Shown: positions 45,228-55,891 of the stretch, piece by piece
Position numbering within the stretch: the stretch's first letter is position 1
Layout of the letters: every line of letters starts with the position of its first letter
Source: Aminobacter sp. HY435
GTDB lineage: Bacteria > Pseudomonadota > Alphaproteobacteria > Rhizobiales > Rhizobiaceae
DNA length: 64,000 nucleotides
Assembly (NCBI RefSeq): GCF_027568395.1
Contig: NZ_JANKZL010000003.1
Coordinates: 124,001 to 188,000 of the forward strand
Direction: 5' to 3'
The notes under the pieces: generated by a model
What the model was told of the DNA's origin: nothing
The model's input: only the letters and a program-made list of their open reading frames with translations
Databases searched by the model: none
Made by a program: the position numbers and the translations under genes

Positions 45228-47888
45228 TCAGCCGGCCATCGCCTGCGCTACCGCCTCGACGGCTTCGTCAGCCTTGGTGGCGTCGGGGCCGCCGGCCTGG
45301 GCCATGTCGGGACGGCCGCCGCCGCCCTTGCCGCCCAGAGCTGCGGACGCGACGCGTACCAGATCGACAGCGCTGAACCGGCCGACCAGATCCGCAGTGA
45401 CGGCGACGACCGCGCTGGCCTTGCCGTCATCGGACACGCCGATCAGCGCGACAACGCCCGAACCCAAGCCAGACTTGGCTTCGTCGGCCAGCCCCTTGAG
45501 GTCCTTGGGGTCGACGCCCGAAACCACCTTGCCGAGATACTTCACACCCGCGATCTCACGCGCCGGATCGGCCGCGCCGCCGTGCCCGCCACCCATGGCG
45601 AGTTTCTTGCGGGCATCGGAAAGTTCGCGTTCCAGCTTCTTGCGTTCGTCGACCAGCGCCTCGACACGCGCCAGAACGTCGCCCGGGGCAACCTTGAGGG
45701 CGGCCGCTATCGTCTTCAGGCGGCGGTCCTGCTCGTCGAGGTGACGGCGAGCCGCCTCGCCGGTCAGCGCCTCGATACGGCGAACGCCGGCAGCGACAGC
45801 GCTGTCGGAAACGATGCGCACAAGGCCGATGTCGCCGGTGGAACGCACATGGGTGCCACCGCAGAGCTCGACCGAATAGGGACGGTTGGCCTTGGCGCCA
45901 TGCAGGCCGGTGCCCATGGAGACAACGCGAACCTCATCGCCGTACTTCTCGCCAAACAGCGCCATGGCGCCCTCGGCGATGGCGTCGTCGACGCTCATCA
46001 GGCGCGTGGTGACGGGGCTGTTCTGGACCACGATCTCGTTCGACATGCGCTCGACTTCCTCGAGCTCCTCGGCCGAGATCGGCTTGTTGTGCGAGATGTC
46101 GAAACGCAGGCGCTCGGGCGCGACCAGCGAACCCTTCTGCGCGACATGGGTGCCGAGCACCTCGCGCAGCGCCTCGTGGATGAGGTGGGTGGCGGAGTGG
46201 TTGGAGCGCAGGCGCGTGCGGCGCGCGTGATCGACCTTGAGCTCGACTGCGGCGCCGGTCTTGAGCTTGCCCTTGGTCACCTTGCCGAAGTGGACGAACA
46301 GACCGTCGGCCTTCTTTTGGGTGTCGGCGACCTCGATGGTGAAACCTTCGCCTGAGATCGTGCCCGTGTCCCCCATCTGACCGCCCGACTCGCCGTAGAA
46401 CGGGGTCTGGTTGACGACGATGGCGACGTCCTCACCTTCGCTTGCGGCGTCGACGACCGCGCCGTCCTTGATCAGCGTCAGGACCACTCCCTCGGCCTGC
46501 TCGGTCTCATAACCGAGGAATTCCGTCGCACCCGCCTTCTCGCGGACCGCAAACCAGACGGCCTCGGTGGCCGCCTCGCCGGACCCGGCCCAGTTGGCGC
46601 GCGCCTCGGCCTTCTGCCGTTCCATCGCGTCGGTGAAACCGGCGAGATCGACGGAAATGTTGCGCTGGCGCAGCGCGTCCTGCGTCAGGTCGAGCGGGAA
46701 GCCGAAGGTGTCGTAGAGCTTGAAGGCGGTCTCGCCGTCGAGCATGTCGCCGGCGCCGAGCGTCTCGGTGGCGTCGGCCAACAGGCCGAGGCCGCGCGCC
46801 AGCGTCTTGCGGAAACGGGTCTCTTCGAGCTTCAGCGTCTCGGTGATCAGCGCCTCGCCGCGGCCGAGCTCGGGATAGGCCTGTCCCATCTCGCGCACCA
46901 GCGCCGGAACCAGCTTCCACATCAGCGGCTCGCCGGCGCCCAACAACTGCGCGTGACGCATGGCGCGGCGCATGATGCGGCGCAGCACATAGCCACGGCC
47001 TTCGTTCGACGGCAACACGCCGTCGGCCACCAGGAAGCAGGACGACCGCAGATGGTCGGCGATGACGCGATAGGACCCGACATTGCTTGCGTCCGGACCA
47101 CGGCCGATCGCCGACGACGCCGCATCGATGAGATGGCGGAACAGATCGGTCTCGAAAACGGTCTCGACGCCCTGCAGGATCGAGGCCATGCGCTCGAGGC
47201 CCATGCCGGTGTCGATGGACGGACGCGGCAGGTCGATCCGCTCCTCCTTCGTCACCTGCTCATACTGCATGAAGACGAGGTTCCAGAATTCAAGGAAGCG
47301 GTCGCCGTCCTCCTCCGCACTACCGGGAGGGCCACCCCAGATGTGATCGCCGCGATCGATGAAGATCTCCGAGCATGGACCGCAAGGCCCCGTGTCGCCC
47401 ATCGCCCAGAAATTATCCGAAGTCGGGATGCGGATGATGCGGTCATCGCTGAAGCCGGCGATCTTCTTCCAGTAGTCAGCCGCCTCATCGTCGGTGTGGT
47501 AGACGGTGACGAGCAGCTTGTCCTTCTTCAGTCCGTATTCCCTGGTGATCAGGTTCCAGGCCAGCTCGATGGCCTGTTCCTTGAAATAGTCGCCGAAAGA
47601 GAAGTTGCCGAGCATCTCGAAGAAAGTGAGATGGCGGGCGGTGTAGCCGACATTGTCGAGATCGTTATGCTTGCCGCCGGCGCGCACGCTCTTCTGCGCG
47701 GTCGTGGCGCGCGAATAGGAACGAGACTCGAGGCCGGTGAAGACGTTCTTGAACTGCACCATGCCGGCGTTGGTAAACATCAAGGTCGGATCGTTGCGCG
47801 GCACCAGCGGACTGGAGGCCACGACCTCGTGGCCGTTCTTCTTGAAGTAGTCGAGAAATGTCGACCGGATCTCGTTCACGCCACTCAT
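45228..47888 (-). CDS. alaS: Alanyl-tRNA synthetase
   Basis: An 886-residue class II synthetase. The N-terminal aminoacylation domain has [20 protein letters not shown] and [12 protein letters not shown]; the editing domain has [11 protein letters not shown] (HxxxH) and the second zinc-binding [16 protein letters not shown]; the C-terminal C-Ala region ends [27 protein letters not shown] precedes the ATG at 47888; a start 36 bases upstream is less likely. It is downstream of recA in the same orientation, but each has its own terminator. Confidence 0.98.
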   Translation of the reverse strand: MSGVNEIRSTFLDYFKKNGHEVVASSPLVPRNDPTLMFTNAGMVQFKNVFTGLESRSYSRATTAQKSVRAGGKHNDLDNVGYTARHLTFFEMLGNFSFGDYFKEQAIELAWNLITREYGLKKDKLLVTVYHTDDEAADYWKKIAGFSDDRIIRIPTSDNFWAMGDTGPCGPCSEIFIDRGDHIWGGPPGSAEEDGDRFLEFWNLVFMQYEQVTKEERIDLPRPSIDTGMGLERMASILQGVETVFETDLFRHLIDAASSAIGRGPDASNVGSYRVIADHLRSSCFLVADGVLPSNEGRGYVLRRIMRRAMRHAQLLGAGEPLMWKLVPALVREMGQAYPELGRGEALITETLKLEETRFRKTLARGLGLLADATETLGAGDMLDGETAFKLYDTFGFPLDLTQDALRQRNISVDLAGFTDAMERQKAEARANWAGSGEAATEAVWFAVREKAGATEFLGYETEQAEGVVLTLIKDGAVVDAASEGEDVAIVVNQTPFYGESGGQMGDTGTISGEGFTIEVADTQKKADGLFVHFGKVTKGKLKTGAAVELKVDHARRTRLRSNHSATHLIHEALREVLGTHVAQKGSLVAPERLRFDISHNKPISAEELEEVERMSNEIVVQNSPVTTRLMSVDDAIAEGAMALFGEKYGDEVRVVSMGTGLHGAKANRPYSVELCGGTHVRSTGDIGLVRIVSDSAVAAGVRRIEALTGEAARRHLDEQDRRLKTIAAALKVAPGDVLARVEALVDERKKLERELSDARKKLAMGGGHGGAADPAREIAGVKYLGKVVSGVDPKDLKGLADEAKSGLGSGVVALIGVSDDGKASAVVAVTADLVGRFSAVDLVRVASAALGGKGGGGRPDMAQAGGPDATKADEAVEAVAQAMAG

Positions 47889-48037
47889 ATTGCCGCCTTT
47901 GATCGCCGCCCTGAACAGATGCACTCCACCCTTGCCAGGCGGAAATTGGAACTGGCCTTTTAGCGGTCCACCTTGACCCTGTCCAGAAACACCGGAGCGG
48001 CAAAAGCCCGGAATTCAGCCTTTCAGGCAGCGCTTCC

Positions 48038-48069
48038 AAAACGCAAACCGCCGGCACGAGGGCCGGCGG
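48038..48069 (-). terminator. Terminator of recA
   Basis: On the minus strand GCCGCCGGC... pairs (CCGCCGGC/GCCGGCGG, 48048-48069) with a six-base loop, followed by TTTGCGTTTT, 57 bases after the recA stop. Confidence 0.75.
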
Positions 48070-48125
48070 CTGCAAGTTGTCTTTGATGACGGATGCCGCC
48101 CTTGGCCGGGCGACCGCGATGCGGC

Positions 48126-49214
<1,089 letters not shown>

Positions 49215-49281
49215 GATACATCACCCCCGGGTCATCAAAGAAGGCCGCTCGATTAACTGTCGATGCAAATTTGTATCTGTT

Positions 49282-49298
49282 TTGTTCTCATTTGGCAA
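49282..49298. promoter_or_regulatory. SOS operator (LexA box) of recA
   Basis: TTG(N11)CAA at 49282-49298 (TTGTTCTCATTTGGCAA), 68 bases before recA, matches the TTG-N11-CAA operator described for Rhizobium etli, S. meliloti and Agrobacterium recA. The GTTC-N7-GTTC form is only a 6-of-8 match here (GTATCTGTTTTGTTC). LexA binding is inferred. Confidence 0.7.
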
Positions 49299-49493
49299 GG
49301 GCAGCCATCATATTGATATTTCGAGATAACTCTTGCCATGTTCCAGTTTCGTTTCCTACAGCGCGCGATGCCATGCCGCAGGCGGGCCTCCAAGCCACGC
49401 CGCGGTTTCGGCCAAAGCTGCGATTCGCCGCGGGTTGCCGCCTGTCGCCGGGAACACTAAGTTCCTGCCCTTATGCTTATGGACATTGACCGC

Positions 49494-50432
49494 ATGACCT
49501 CACCCAGAATTCTCGCCATCGGTGGCGCCCATGTCGACCGCCGCGGTCGGATGACGGCGCCCTTCGTTCCGGGCGCCTCGATCCCCGGCTCGATGAGCGA
49601 AGAGGTCGGCGGCGGCGTGTTCAACGCCCTGCGCGGCGCGGTGCGGCGTGGCGCGCAAGGTGTGCTGATTTCGGTGCGCGGTGGAGATTCCGCCGGAGAC
49701 GCGGTGGCCACGGCGATCGCCGCCAACGGCATCGAGGACCTGTCGGCCGTCTTCCTCGACCGTGCCACGCCGAGCTACACCGCGCTGCTCGACAGCGCCG
49801 GCGACGTGGTGGCAGCGCTGGCCGACATGGGGCTCTACGAACTCGCCTTTGCCAAGCAACTCAGGCGCTCCAAGGTCAGGGAGGCGATGGCAGCGGCGGA
49901 AGCGGTGCTGTGCGACGCAAACCTGCCCGAGGCGGCGCTGGCCAAGCTTGTCGACATGGCCGACAAGCCGGTCTTCGCCATCGCCATATCTCCGGCCAAG
50001 GCTGTGCGGCTGGCGCCCATCCTGAACCAGCTCTATTGCGTCTTCATGAACCGCCGCGAGGCGGCGGTGCTGGCCGGGGTATCGGCGGAGACCGGCCTTG
50101 AAACCATCGTTCACGGCCTGCGGGCAGCCGGATTGCGCCGCGGCGTCGTCACCGCCGGCGGCAACGCGGTGTTCGCCTATGACAGCAATGGCATCATCGT
50201 CGTCACGCCGCCGCCGCCACGCCAGATCGCCGACGTCACCGGCGCGGGCGATGCGCTGGCCGGCGCCACGACCGCAGCACTGATGCGCGGCCTGTCGCTG
50301 CAGGCGGCGCTGCGGGAGGGCATCGCCGCCGCAGTCCTCACCATCGAGACGGCATCCGCCGTCGCCGAACTCGACCAACCGGCCTTCGCCGACATGCTGG
50401 CCCTTGTGCCGCCAGCCCAGGAAATGGCATGA
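49494..50432 (+). CDS. PfkB-family kinase, probable pseudouridine kinase
   Basis: A 312-residue ribokinase-type kinase. RILAIGGAHVDRRGRMTAPF and the second signature DVTGAGDALAGATTAALM are present. Beside a pseudouridine-5'-phosphate glycosidase gene it is most likely psuK, phosphorylating pseudouridine. It is shorter than ribokinase in the sugar-lid region, which is usual for PsuK-type members. Starts at 49473, 49479 and 49494 are in frame; 49494 gives the family-like MTSPRILAIGG. Its stop overlaps the upstream ATG of psuG by four bases. Confidence 0.85.
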   Translation: MTSPRILAIGGAHVDRRGRMTAPFVPGASIPGSMSEEVGGGVFNALRGAVRRGAQGVLISVRGGDSAGDAVATAIAANGIEDLSAVFLDRATPSYTALLDSAGDVVAALADMGLYELAFAKQLRRSKVREAMAAAEAVLCDANLPEAALAKLVDMADKPVFAIAISPAKAVRLAPILNQLYCVFMNRREAAVLAGVSAETGLETIVHGLRAAGLRRGVVTAGGNAVFAYDSNGIIVVTPPPPRQIADVTGAGDALAGATTAALMRGLSLQAALREGIAAAVLTIETASAVAELDQPAFADMLALVPPAQEMA

Positions 50433-50452
50433 CGCCGCTCATGGAGATCAAA

Positions 50453-51370
50453 ATGACGCCAGAAACCGCCCGCCCCTTCATCGACGTCCATGCGCCCGTC
50501 GCCGCGGCCCTCGCCGCCGGCAAGCCGGTCGTGGCGCTCGAAAGCACCATCATCACGCATGGCATGCCCTATCCCGACAACTCCGCCATGGCGGCCAATG
50601 TCGAAAAGATCATTTCGGATGAAGGTGCGGTGCCCGCAACCATCGCCGTCATCAACGGCCGCATCAAGATCGGCCTTTCGGACGGAGAGCGCGAGTCGCT
50701 GGCAATGACCGGCGGCGCCATGAAGCTGTCGCGCGCCGACATCGCCTATGCGGTCGCCGAAGGCCGCACCGGCGGCACGACGGTCGCCGCGACCATGATC
50801 GCCGCCCACCTCGCCGGCATCAAGGTTTTTGCCACCGGCGGCATCGGCGGCGTGCACAAGGGCGCCGAAAAGAGCTTTGACATCTCGGCAGACCTCGACG
50901 AACTGGCACGCACGCCCGTCATCGTGGTGTCGGCCGGCGCCAAGGCGATCCTCGACATCGAAAAGACGCTGGAAGTACTGGAAACGCGTGGCGTGCCGGT
51001 CGTCGCCTACGGCTCCGACATCGTGCCGGCCTTCTGGTCGCGCAAGTCGCCTTATGCGGCGCCGTTGCGCCTCGACACGGCCGAAAAGATCGCCCGCCTC
51101 CATGCCACGCGCGCAGCGCTCGGCCTCGACGGTGGTCTTCTGGTCGCCAATCCGGTTCCCGAGAGCGACGAGATCCCGACAGAAACAATGGCCGCATACA
51201 TCGCGGCGGCGCAGAAGGCAGCCGAGGCCCAAAACATCTCCGGCAAGGCGGTCACGCCGTTCCTCCTGGCGAAAATCCTCGAACTCACCAGCGGCGCAAG
51301 CCTCAAGACCAACATCGCGCTGGTCGAAAACAACGCACGGCTGGCGGCGAAGATCGCCGCTGCGCTCTGA
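50453..51370 (+). CDS. psuG: Pseudouridine-5'-phosphate glycosidase
   Basis: A 305-residue PsuG that cleaves pseudouridine-5'-phosphate to ribose-5-phosphate and uracil. VVALESTIITHGMPYPDN is the N-terminal signature; GGTTVAATMIAAHLAGIKVF and GVHKGAEKSFDISADL with the Lys/Glu active-site region and LLVANPVPESDEI follow. The ATG at 50453 lies six bases after GGAG; ATGs at 50429 and 50441 are less likely. Forms a two-gene unit with the PfkB kinase. Confidence 0.95.
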   Translation: MTPETARPFIDVHAPVAAALAAGKPVVALESTIITHGMPYPDNSAMAANVEKIISDEGAVPATIAVINGRIKIGLSDGERESLAMTGGAMKLSRADIAYAVAEGRTGGTTVAATMIAAHLAGIKVFATGGIGGVHKGAEKSFDISADLDELARTPVIVVSAGAKAILDIEKTLEVLETRGVPVVAYGSDIVPAFWSRKSPYAAPLRLDTAEKIARLHATRAALGLDGGLLVANPVPESDEIPTETMAAYIAAAQKAAEAQNISGKAVTPFLLAKILELTSGASLKTNIALVENNARLAAKIAAAL

Positions 51371-51571
51371 GGCTGCCTGACGCATCCTTGGCCGCCCGCC
51401 CAACCGGCGAGCGGCTCGGGCTGTTGGCGTCACCGGCAGAGGCCTGAAGCCGGCCCTGTTGGCACATTCATATTAGGCAGTCATAATATATCTCCAGCCA
51501 CAGGCTGAGCCTGCAATGCGGCTGGCCTGCCGCCCGGGTTGACCCCCGGCGGCTGCATCGGAGCGGATACG

Positions 51572-51964
51572 ATGCCCGGCGCTGGAGAGACTCGCCGATA
51601 CGCTAAATTGGCGCGACCGTCGCTGTGCTGTCGTGGCGTCGCATGTCTTGCCTTTGCGGCTTTGGCGTCGTCCCCCGGGCTGGCGCACCAGCCCGTTTCC
51701 AGCTGGAAATATCCGCCTGCATGCTGCCAGGGCGATGGGGAAAGCGGCGATTGCCAGGCCATCCCCGGAAGCGCGGTGAAGGAGCATGGTGGCGGCTGGG
51801 TGATCGTGCTGGAACCCGGCGATCACCGCAACATAACGCACCGCAACCGCTATTTCGTACCCTACGGCTCGGAAATACCCTCGGGCGACAGCGACTATCA
51901 CATCTGCCTGCATCCGACCGAGGAGTTTCCACACTGCTTCTTTGTGCCGCCGGACGCCATGTAG
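51572..51964 (+). CDS. Secreted Cys-rich protein, rhizobial type
   Basis: A 130-residue protein with a signal peptide (GVACLAFAALASSPGLAHQP) and a mature part with WKYPPACCQGDGESGDCQAI, AVKEHGGGWVIVLEPGDH and YHICLHPTEEFPHCFFVPP. The adjacent-Cys plus two later Cys pattern occurs in conserved secreted proteins of rhizobia; function unknown. GGAG lies eight bases before the ATG at 51572. No partner recognised. Confidence 0.7.
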   Translation: MPGAGETRRYAKLARPSLCCRGVACLAFAALASSPGLAHQPVSSWKYPPACCQGDGESGDCQAIPGSAVKEHGGGWVIVLEPGDHRNITHRNRYFVPYGSEIPSGDSDYHICLHPTEEFPHCFFVPPDAM

Positions 51965-51966
51965 CA

Positions 51967-52281
51967 CTACTTCCTGCTGCGCAGTGCCGCCTCATAAGCC
52001 TTGCGTGTCCACAAGGCGAGTTCGTCCGGGTCGTCGACGGCGCTTTCGGGAATGGTCCAGTAGGGCATGTTCACCGGCCTGCCGCCGGCATCGGTCCAGC
52101 GCTTGGCACCCGCCGCCTCGAAATCGGGGGCACTCACCGCATCGGCCTTGAGCAGGATCTCGCCGCGCACCTCGACGCCGACAATCTGGCCGTCGCGGTA
52201 GATGCCCTTGCCGCCGAACATTTTCCGGATCGTCACTTCGCCAAGCCCGGCGAAGACTTCGCGGATGGCGTCGTCGCTCAT
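51967..52281 (-). CDS. TfoX/Sxy N-terminal domain protein
   Basis: A 104-residue protein comprising only the TfoX N-terminal domain: VTIRKMFGGKGIYRDGQIVG, ILLKADAVSAPDF and MPYWTIPESAVDDPDELALW. In gamma-proteobacteria TfoX activates competence with CRP; short alphaproteobacterial single-domain forms have no proven role. It lies 14 bases after sufA and could be co-transcribed with the suf operon. Confidence 0.85.
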   Translation of the reverse strand: MSDDAIREVFAGLGEVTIRKMFGGKGIYRDGQIVGVEVRGEILLKADAVSAPDFEAAGAKRWTDAGGRPVNMPYWTIPESAVDDPDELALWTRKAYEAALRSRK

Positions 52282-52295
52282 CTGTCGCTCTGGGA

Positions 52296-52676
52296 TCAGG
52301 CCTGCGCGCGCGCTTCGGCGAGCGCCTTGAGGTCAGCGGGCTGGAGTTCGACCGACTCGCCGCAGCCGCAGGCCGAGCTCTGGTTCGGGTTGGAGAAGGT
52401 GAAGCCGGTGCGCAGCGTCGTGGTCTCGAAATCCATCTCGGTGCCGAACAGGAACAAAGCCGCCTCCGGGGCGACATAGACATGGGCGCCGTCGCGCTCG
52501 ATGTGGTCGTCCTTGGGGTTCGGCTCGGTCACCAGATCGACCGTGTATTCCATGCCGGCACAACCGCCCTTCTTGATGCCGAGGCGGATACCCAGGGCAT
52601 TGTCGCGGGTGGCCATGATCTCGCGCACGCGATCGGCGGCCCTGTCGGTCATTGAAATGACGGCGAAGCGTCCCAT
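52296..52676 (-). CDS. sufA: Fe-S assembly A-type carrier SufA
   Basis: A 126-residue HesB/IscA/SufA-family protein. The three conserved cysteines are present: GGCAGMEYTVDLV and the C-terminal SSACGCGESVELQ (CxC). It accepts Fe-S from SufBCD and hands it to apo-proteins. GGAGACTGGA precedes the ATG at 52676; an ATG 12 bases earlier is possible. Last or near-last gene of the suf operon. Confidence 0.93.
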   Translation of the reverse strand: MGRFAVISMTDRAADRVREIMATRDNALGIRLGIKKGGCAGMEYTVDLVTEPNPKDDHIERDGAHVYVAPEAALFLFGTEMDFETTTLRTGFTFSNPNQSSACGCGESVELQPADLKALAEARAQA

Positions 52677-52777
52677 TCCAGTCTCCATTCGTCGCCGGGT
52701 TCAAGGCCCGCGGAATGACTCATTCCAAACTAAGATGGTGAAGATTGCATGTCCATGCAAGCGCCACCGTCGATGGC

Positions 52778-53185
52778 TCAATACCAGCCCACCGCGACCT
52801 GCGCTTCTTCCGACATGCGGTCAGGCGTCCATGGCGGGTCGAAGGTCATGGCGACCTCGACGCCCGATACGCCTTCGACGGCGCCGACGGCGTTCTGCAC
52901 CCAGCCCGGCATTTCGCCCGCGACAGGGCAGCCAGGTGCTGTCAGCGTCATGTCGATCTTGACGGTGCGGTCGTCTTCGATGTCGATCTTGTAGACGAGG
53001 CCGAGCTCGTAGATATCGGCCGGGATTTCCGGGTCGTAGACCGTCTTCAGCGCCGAGACGATGTCGTCGGTCAGGCGCGCCAGTTCGTCCGCCGGGATGG
53101 CCGAGGCCGACATGACGCCGTTGCCGCCGGTTTCGGGAGCGGTCTCGTCGGTGGTCGCTGCGATAACGTCTTCCATGGTGCTCAT
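52778..53185 (-). CDS. sufT: Fe-S maturation factor SufT (DUF59)
   Basis: A 135-residue DUF59/MIP18-type protein. DDIVSALKTVYDPEIPADIY and VKIDMTLTAPGCPVAGEMPG with the conserved Cys, then FDPPWTPDRMSEEAQVAVGW. In Staphylococcus and other bacteria SufT helps mature Fe-S proteins when demand is high. Its ATG overlaps the sufS stop by four bases. Confidence 0.92.
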   Translation of the reverse strand: MSTMEDVIAATTDETAPETGGNGVMSASAIPADELARLTDDIVSALKTVYDPEIPADIYELGLVYKIDIEDDRTVKIDMTLTAPGCPVAGEMPGWVQNAVGAVEGVSGVEVAMTFDPPWTPDRMSEEAQVAVGWY

Positions 53186-54423
53186 CCGAAGAATTTCCGT
53201 GCTTTTTCAAGCGCCTCGGCCAAAACGTCGATCTCGGCCTTCGTGTTGTACATGCCAAACGATGCCCTGCATGTGGAGGTGACGCCGAAGCGTTTCAACA
53301 GCGGCTGGGCGCAGTGGGTGCCGGCGCGCACGGCGACACCCTGGCGGTCGATGACCATCGACACGTCGTGGGCGTGGATGCCCTGCAGCTCGAACGAGAC
53401 GATGGCGCCCTTGCCGGGCGCGTCGCCGAAGATGCGCAGCGAATTGACGGCGCGCAGGCGCTCATGGGCGTAGTCGCGCAACATTGCCTCATGGGCTGCG
53501 ATGCGCTCGCGGCCGATGCTGTCCATGTAGTCGAGTGCCGCGCCAAGTCCGATCGCCTGGACGATCGGCGGCGTGCCGGCCTCGAAGCGGTGCGGCGGCT
53601 CGTTGTAGGTGACGATGTCCTCGGTCACCTCGACGATCATCTCGCCGCCGCCGTGGAACGGGCGCATGCGCTCGAGCAACTCGCGCTTGCCATAGAGCAC
53701 GCCGATGCCGGACGGGCCGTAGAGCTTGTGACCGGTCATGACGAAGAAGTCGCAGTCGAGGTCCTGCACGTCGATGGGCATGTGGACAGCACTCTGGCTT
53801 CCATCGACCAGCACCGGGATGCCGCGCGCATGCGCAATGCGGCAGATCTCCTTGATCGGCGTGACGGTGCCGAGCGCGTTCGACATATGGGTGATCGCGA
53901 CCAGCTTTGTGCGGTCGGTCAGGCGCTTTTCGAAGTCCTCGATGTGGAAGGCGCCAAGATCGTCGACCGGCACCCACACCAGCTTTGCGCCCTGGCGCTC
54001 CCTGATGAAATGCCACGGCACGATGTTGGAGTGATGCTCCATGATCGAGAGCACGATCTCGTCACCCTCGCCGATGTTGGGCATGCCATAGCCATAGGCG
54101 ACGGTGTTGATCGCCGAAGTGGCGTTGGAGGTGAAGACGATCTGGTTGACATCAGGCGCATTGAGGAAGCGGCGCACGCTTTCGCGCGCCTTCTCATAGG
54201 CGTCGGTCGCGGCATTGGACAAGAAATGCAGGCCGCGATGAACGTTGGCGTATTCGTTGGAATAGGCGTTGGCGATGGTGTCGATCACCACCTGCGGCTT
54301 CTGGGCCGAGGCGCCATTGTCGAGATAGACGAGCGGCTTGCCATAGACCTCGCGCGACAGGATCGGGAAATCGCTGCGGATCGCCTCGACGTCGTAGGTG
54401 CTGGATTCGACTTTCTTGTCCAT
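53182..54423 (-). CDS. sufS: Cysteine desulfurase SufS
   Basis: A 413-residue class II (SufS/CsdA-type) PLP desulfurase that provides sulfur for Fe-S assembly. SREVYGKPLVYLDNGASAQK, the PLP-binding MTGHKLYGPSGIGVLYGK (Lys), AGTHCAQPLLKRFG (catalytic Cys) and RASFGMYNTKAEID are typical. It is separated from sufD by a repeat element (54444-54601). Overlaps sufT by four bases. Confidence 0.96.
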   Translation of the reverse strand: MDKKVESSTYDVEAIRSDFPILSREVYGKPLVYLDNGASAQKPQVVIDTIANAYSNEYANVHRGLHFLSNAATDAYEKARESVRRFLNAPDVNQIVFTSNATSAINTVAYGYGMPNIGEGDEIVLSIMEHHSNIVPWHFIRERQGAKLVWVPVDDLGAFHIEDFEKRLTDRTKLVAITHMSNALGTVTPIKEICRIAHARGIPVLVDGSQSAVHMPIDVQDLDCDFFVMTGHKLYGPSGIGVLYGKRELLERMRPFHGGGEMIVEVTEDIVTYNEPPHRFEAGTPPIVQAIGLGAALDYMDSIGRERIAAHEAMLRDYAHERLRAVNSLRIFGDAPGKGAIVSFELQGIHAHDVSMVIDRQGVAVRAGTHCAQPLLKRFGVTSTCRASFGMYNTKAEIDVLAEALEKARKFFG

Positions 54424-54443
54424 CGCGTCTTCTCGTTTCGACG

Positions 54444-54601
54444 CCCCCTCACCCGGCCTCCGCTTCGCTTGGCCGACCTCTCCCCGAGGGGAGAGGAGAT
54501 TGGAGACGTTCGCGCCAGTCAAAGGCGGCACTTCCGAGGTCCTGGCACCCTCTTCTCCCCACCGGGGAGAAGGTGGCCGCGCAAGCGGCCGGATGAGGGG
54601 G
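54444..54601. repeat. Paired palindromic intergenic repeat (158 bases)
   Basis: Lies between sufD and sufS. Outer ends are inverted: CCCCCTCACCCGGCC (54444-) against CCCCCTCATCCGGCC read from the right end (one mismatch in 15). Each half also contains its own palindrome: CTCTCCCCGAGGGGAGAG on the left and TTCTCCCCACCGGGGAGAA on the right. The two halves are related units facing each other. Such units occur in many copies in rhizobial and Brucella-type genomes. Confidence 0.85.
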
Positions 54602-54615
54602 CCAATCGCCGTTAC

Positions 54616-55881
54616 TTACCCATGCGTCGCAAACCAGTTGCTCAGCAGCTCTTCCAGCGGATCGACGACCGTCTCGTCCTCAAGTTCCTCGATGACCTCG
54701 GCCAGGAAGGCGCGGATCAGGAGGCCACGGGCCGACTTCTCGTCGATGCCACGCGCCATCAGGTAGAACAGATGGTTGTGGTCGATCTCGGTGACGGTCG
54801 CGCCATGGCCGCAAGCCACGTCGTCGGCGAAGATTTCCAGCTCCGGCTTGGTCGAGAACTCGCCGTCATCCGACAGAAGCAGCGTGTTGCAGGCCATGCG
54901 GGCGTCGGTCTTCTGGGCGATCTGGTGCACGTTGATACGGCCCTGGAACACGCCCTTGGCGCGGCCGGTGACGACGTTGCGCACAACCTCGGTCGAAGAG
55001 GTATGCGGCACCGTGTGATCGAGCACCATGGTAACGTCGACATGGCTGTCGCCGGCCAGCAGGTTGACACCGCGCAGCTTGAAGTCGGCGCCTTCGCCTG
55101 AAGCCTTGACGATGATCTCCTGGCGGACGAGCTTGCCGCCGGCATTCATCACAAACAGCGTCAGCCTGGCGTTCTTGCCGAGCTCGGCCTTGAACTGGGC
55201 GAGGTGGGTTGCTGTCTCAGGCTGATCCTGGACGATCAGCCACAGCACTTCTGCGTCGTCACCGAGCAGAAGCTGGCTGACGGAACTGACAAGGCCCGCA
55301 CCCTCGCCGGTCTGGCGTTCGACGATGGTTGCCTTGGCGCCAGCACCGACACGCACCGGCAGGCGGACATGGGACTGGCCGCCGGCCTGGATGTTCTGCA
55401 GTTCGATCGGCTTGTCCAACTGGGCGCCGGCCTCGATGTCGACGAAGTAGCCGTCGGCGACGAAAGCGGTGTTGATGGCGCCGATGGCATCATCCTTGCC
55501 GTAGGTGACAAGCGCCGGCGCATAGCTGCCATCGGTGAGCTTGTCGGAGAGGCGCTGAAAGGTCACGCCCCCGATGTCGGCGGACGCAGAAGAGACGCCA
55601 TTGGCGAGCGACAGCACGCTTGAGCCTTCGAGCAGCGGCGCAACCGGCTTGGCCTTGGCGCTGGCGTCGAAATCGGGAACGGCGGCAAGCAGGCGGCGCA
55701 GGTCGGTGTAGTGCCAGGTCTCGACGCGGCGCGTCGGCAGGCCGGCCTTGACCTGTTCGATGGCATCGTCACGCTTGACCATGACGGCGCCGTCGCCCGG
55801 CAGCAGCGACAGCCGCTCGCCGAAGGCATCGACAAGCGCCGCCTCCGCCGGGGTTCGCTGTATTTCAGCACGCATGTTCAT
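54616..55881 (-). CDS. sufD: Fe-S scaffold component SufD
   Basis: A 421-residue SufD that forms the SufBC2D scaffold. RVETWHYTDLRRLLAAVPDF is the family N-terminal motif; the C-terminal beta-helix has NTLLLSDDGEFSTKPELEIF, VACGHGATVTEIDHNHLFYL and MARGIDEKSARGLLIRAFLA. Two Met starts (55881, 55875) are possible. It is ten bases after sufC and followed by the repeat element before sufS. Confidence 0.96.
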   Translation of the reverse strand: MNMRAEIQRTPAEAALVDAFGERLSLLPGDGAVMVKRDDAIEQVKAGLPTRRVETWHYTDLRRLLAAVPDFDASAKAKPVAPLLEGSSVLSLANGVSSASADIGGVTFQRLSDKLTDGSYAPALVTYGKDDAIGAINTAFVADGYFVDIEAGAQLDKPIELQNIQAGGQSHVRLPVRVGAGAKATIVERQTGEGAGLVSSVSQLLLGDDAEVLWLIVQDQPETATHLAQFKAELGKNARLTLFVMNAGGKLVRQEIIVKASGEGADFKLRGVNLLAGDSHVDVTMVLDHTVPHTSSTEVVRNVVTGRAKGVFQGRINVHQIAQKTDARMACNTLLLSDDGEFSTKPELEIFADDVACGHGATVTEIDHNHLFYLMARGIDEKSARGLLIRAFLAEVIEELEDETVVDPLEELLSNWFATHG

Positions 55882-55891
55882 GGTCGACACC

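Noticed and set aside
49265-49300. GTTC-N7-GTTC type SOS box at recA
   Set aside because: Only 6 of 8 positions fit; the TTG-N11-CAA form at the same place fits fully and is reported instead.
53314-55101. 595-codon plus-strand frame over sufS, the repeat and sufD
   Set aside because: Crosses the palindromic repeat and is antisense to intact suf genes.
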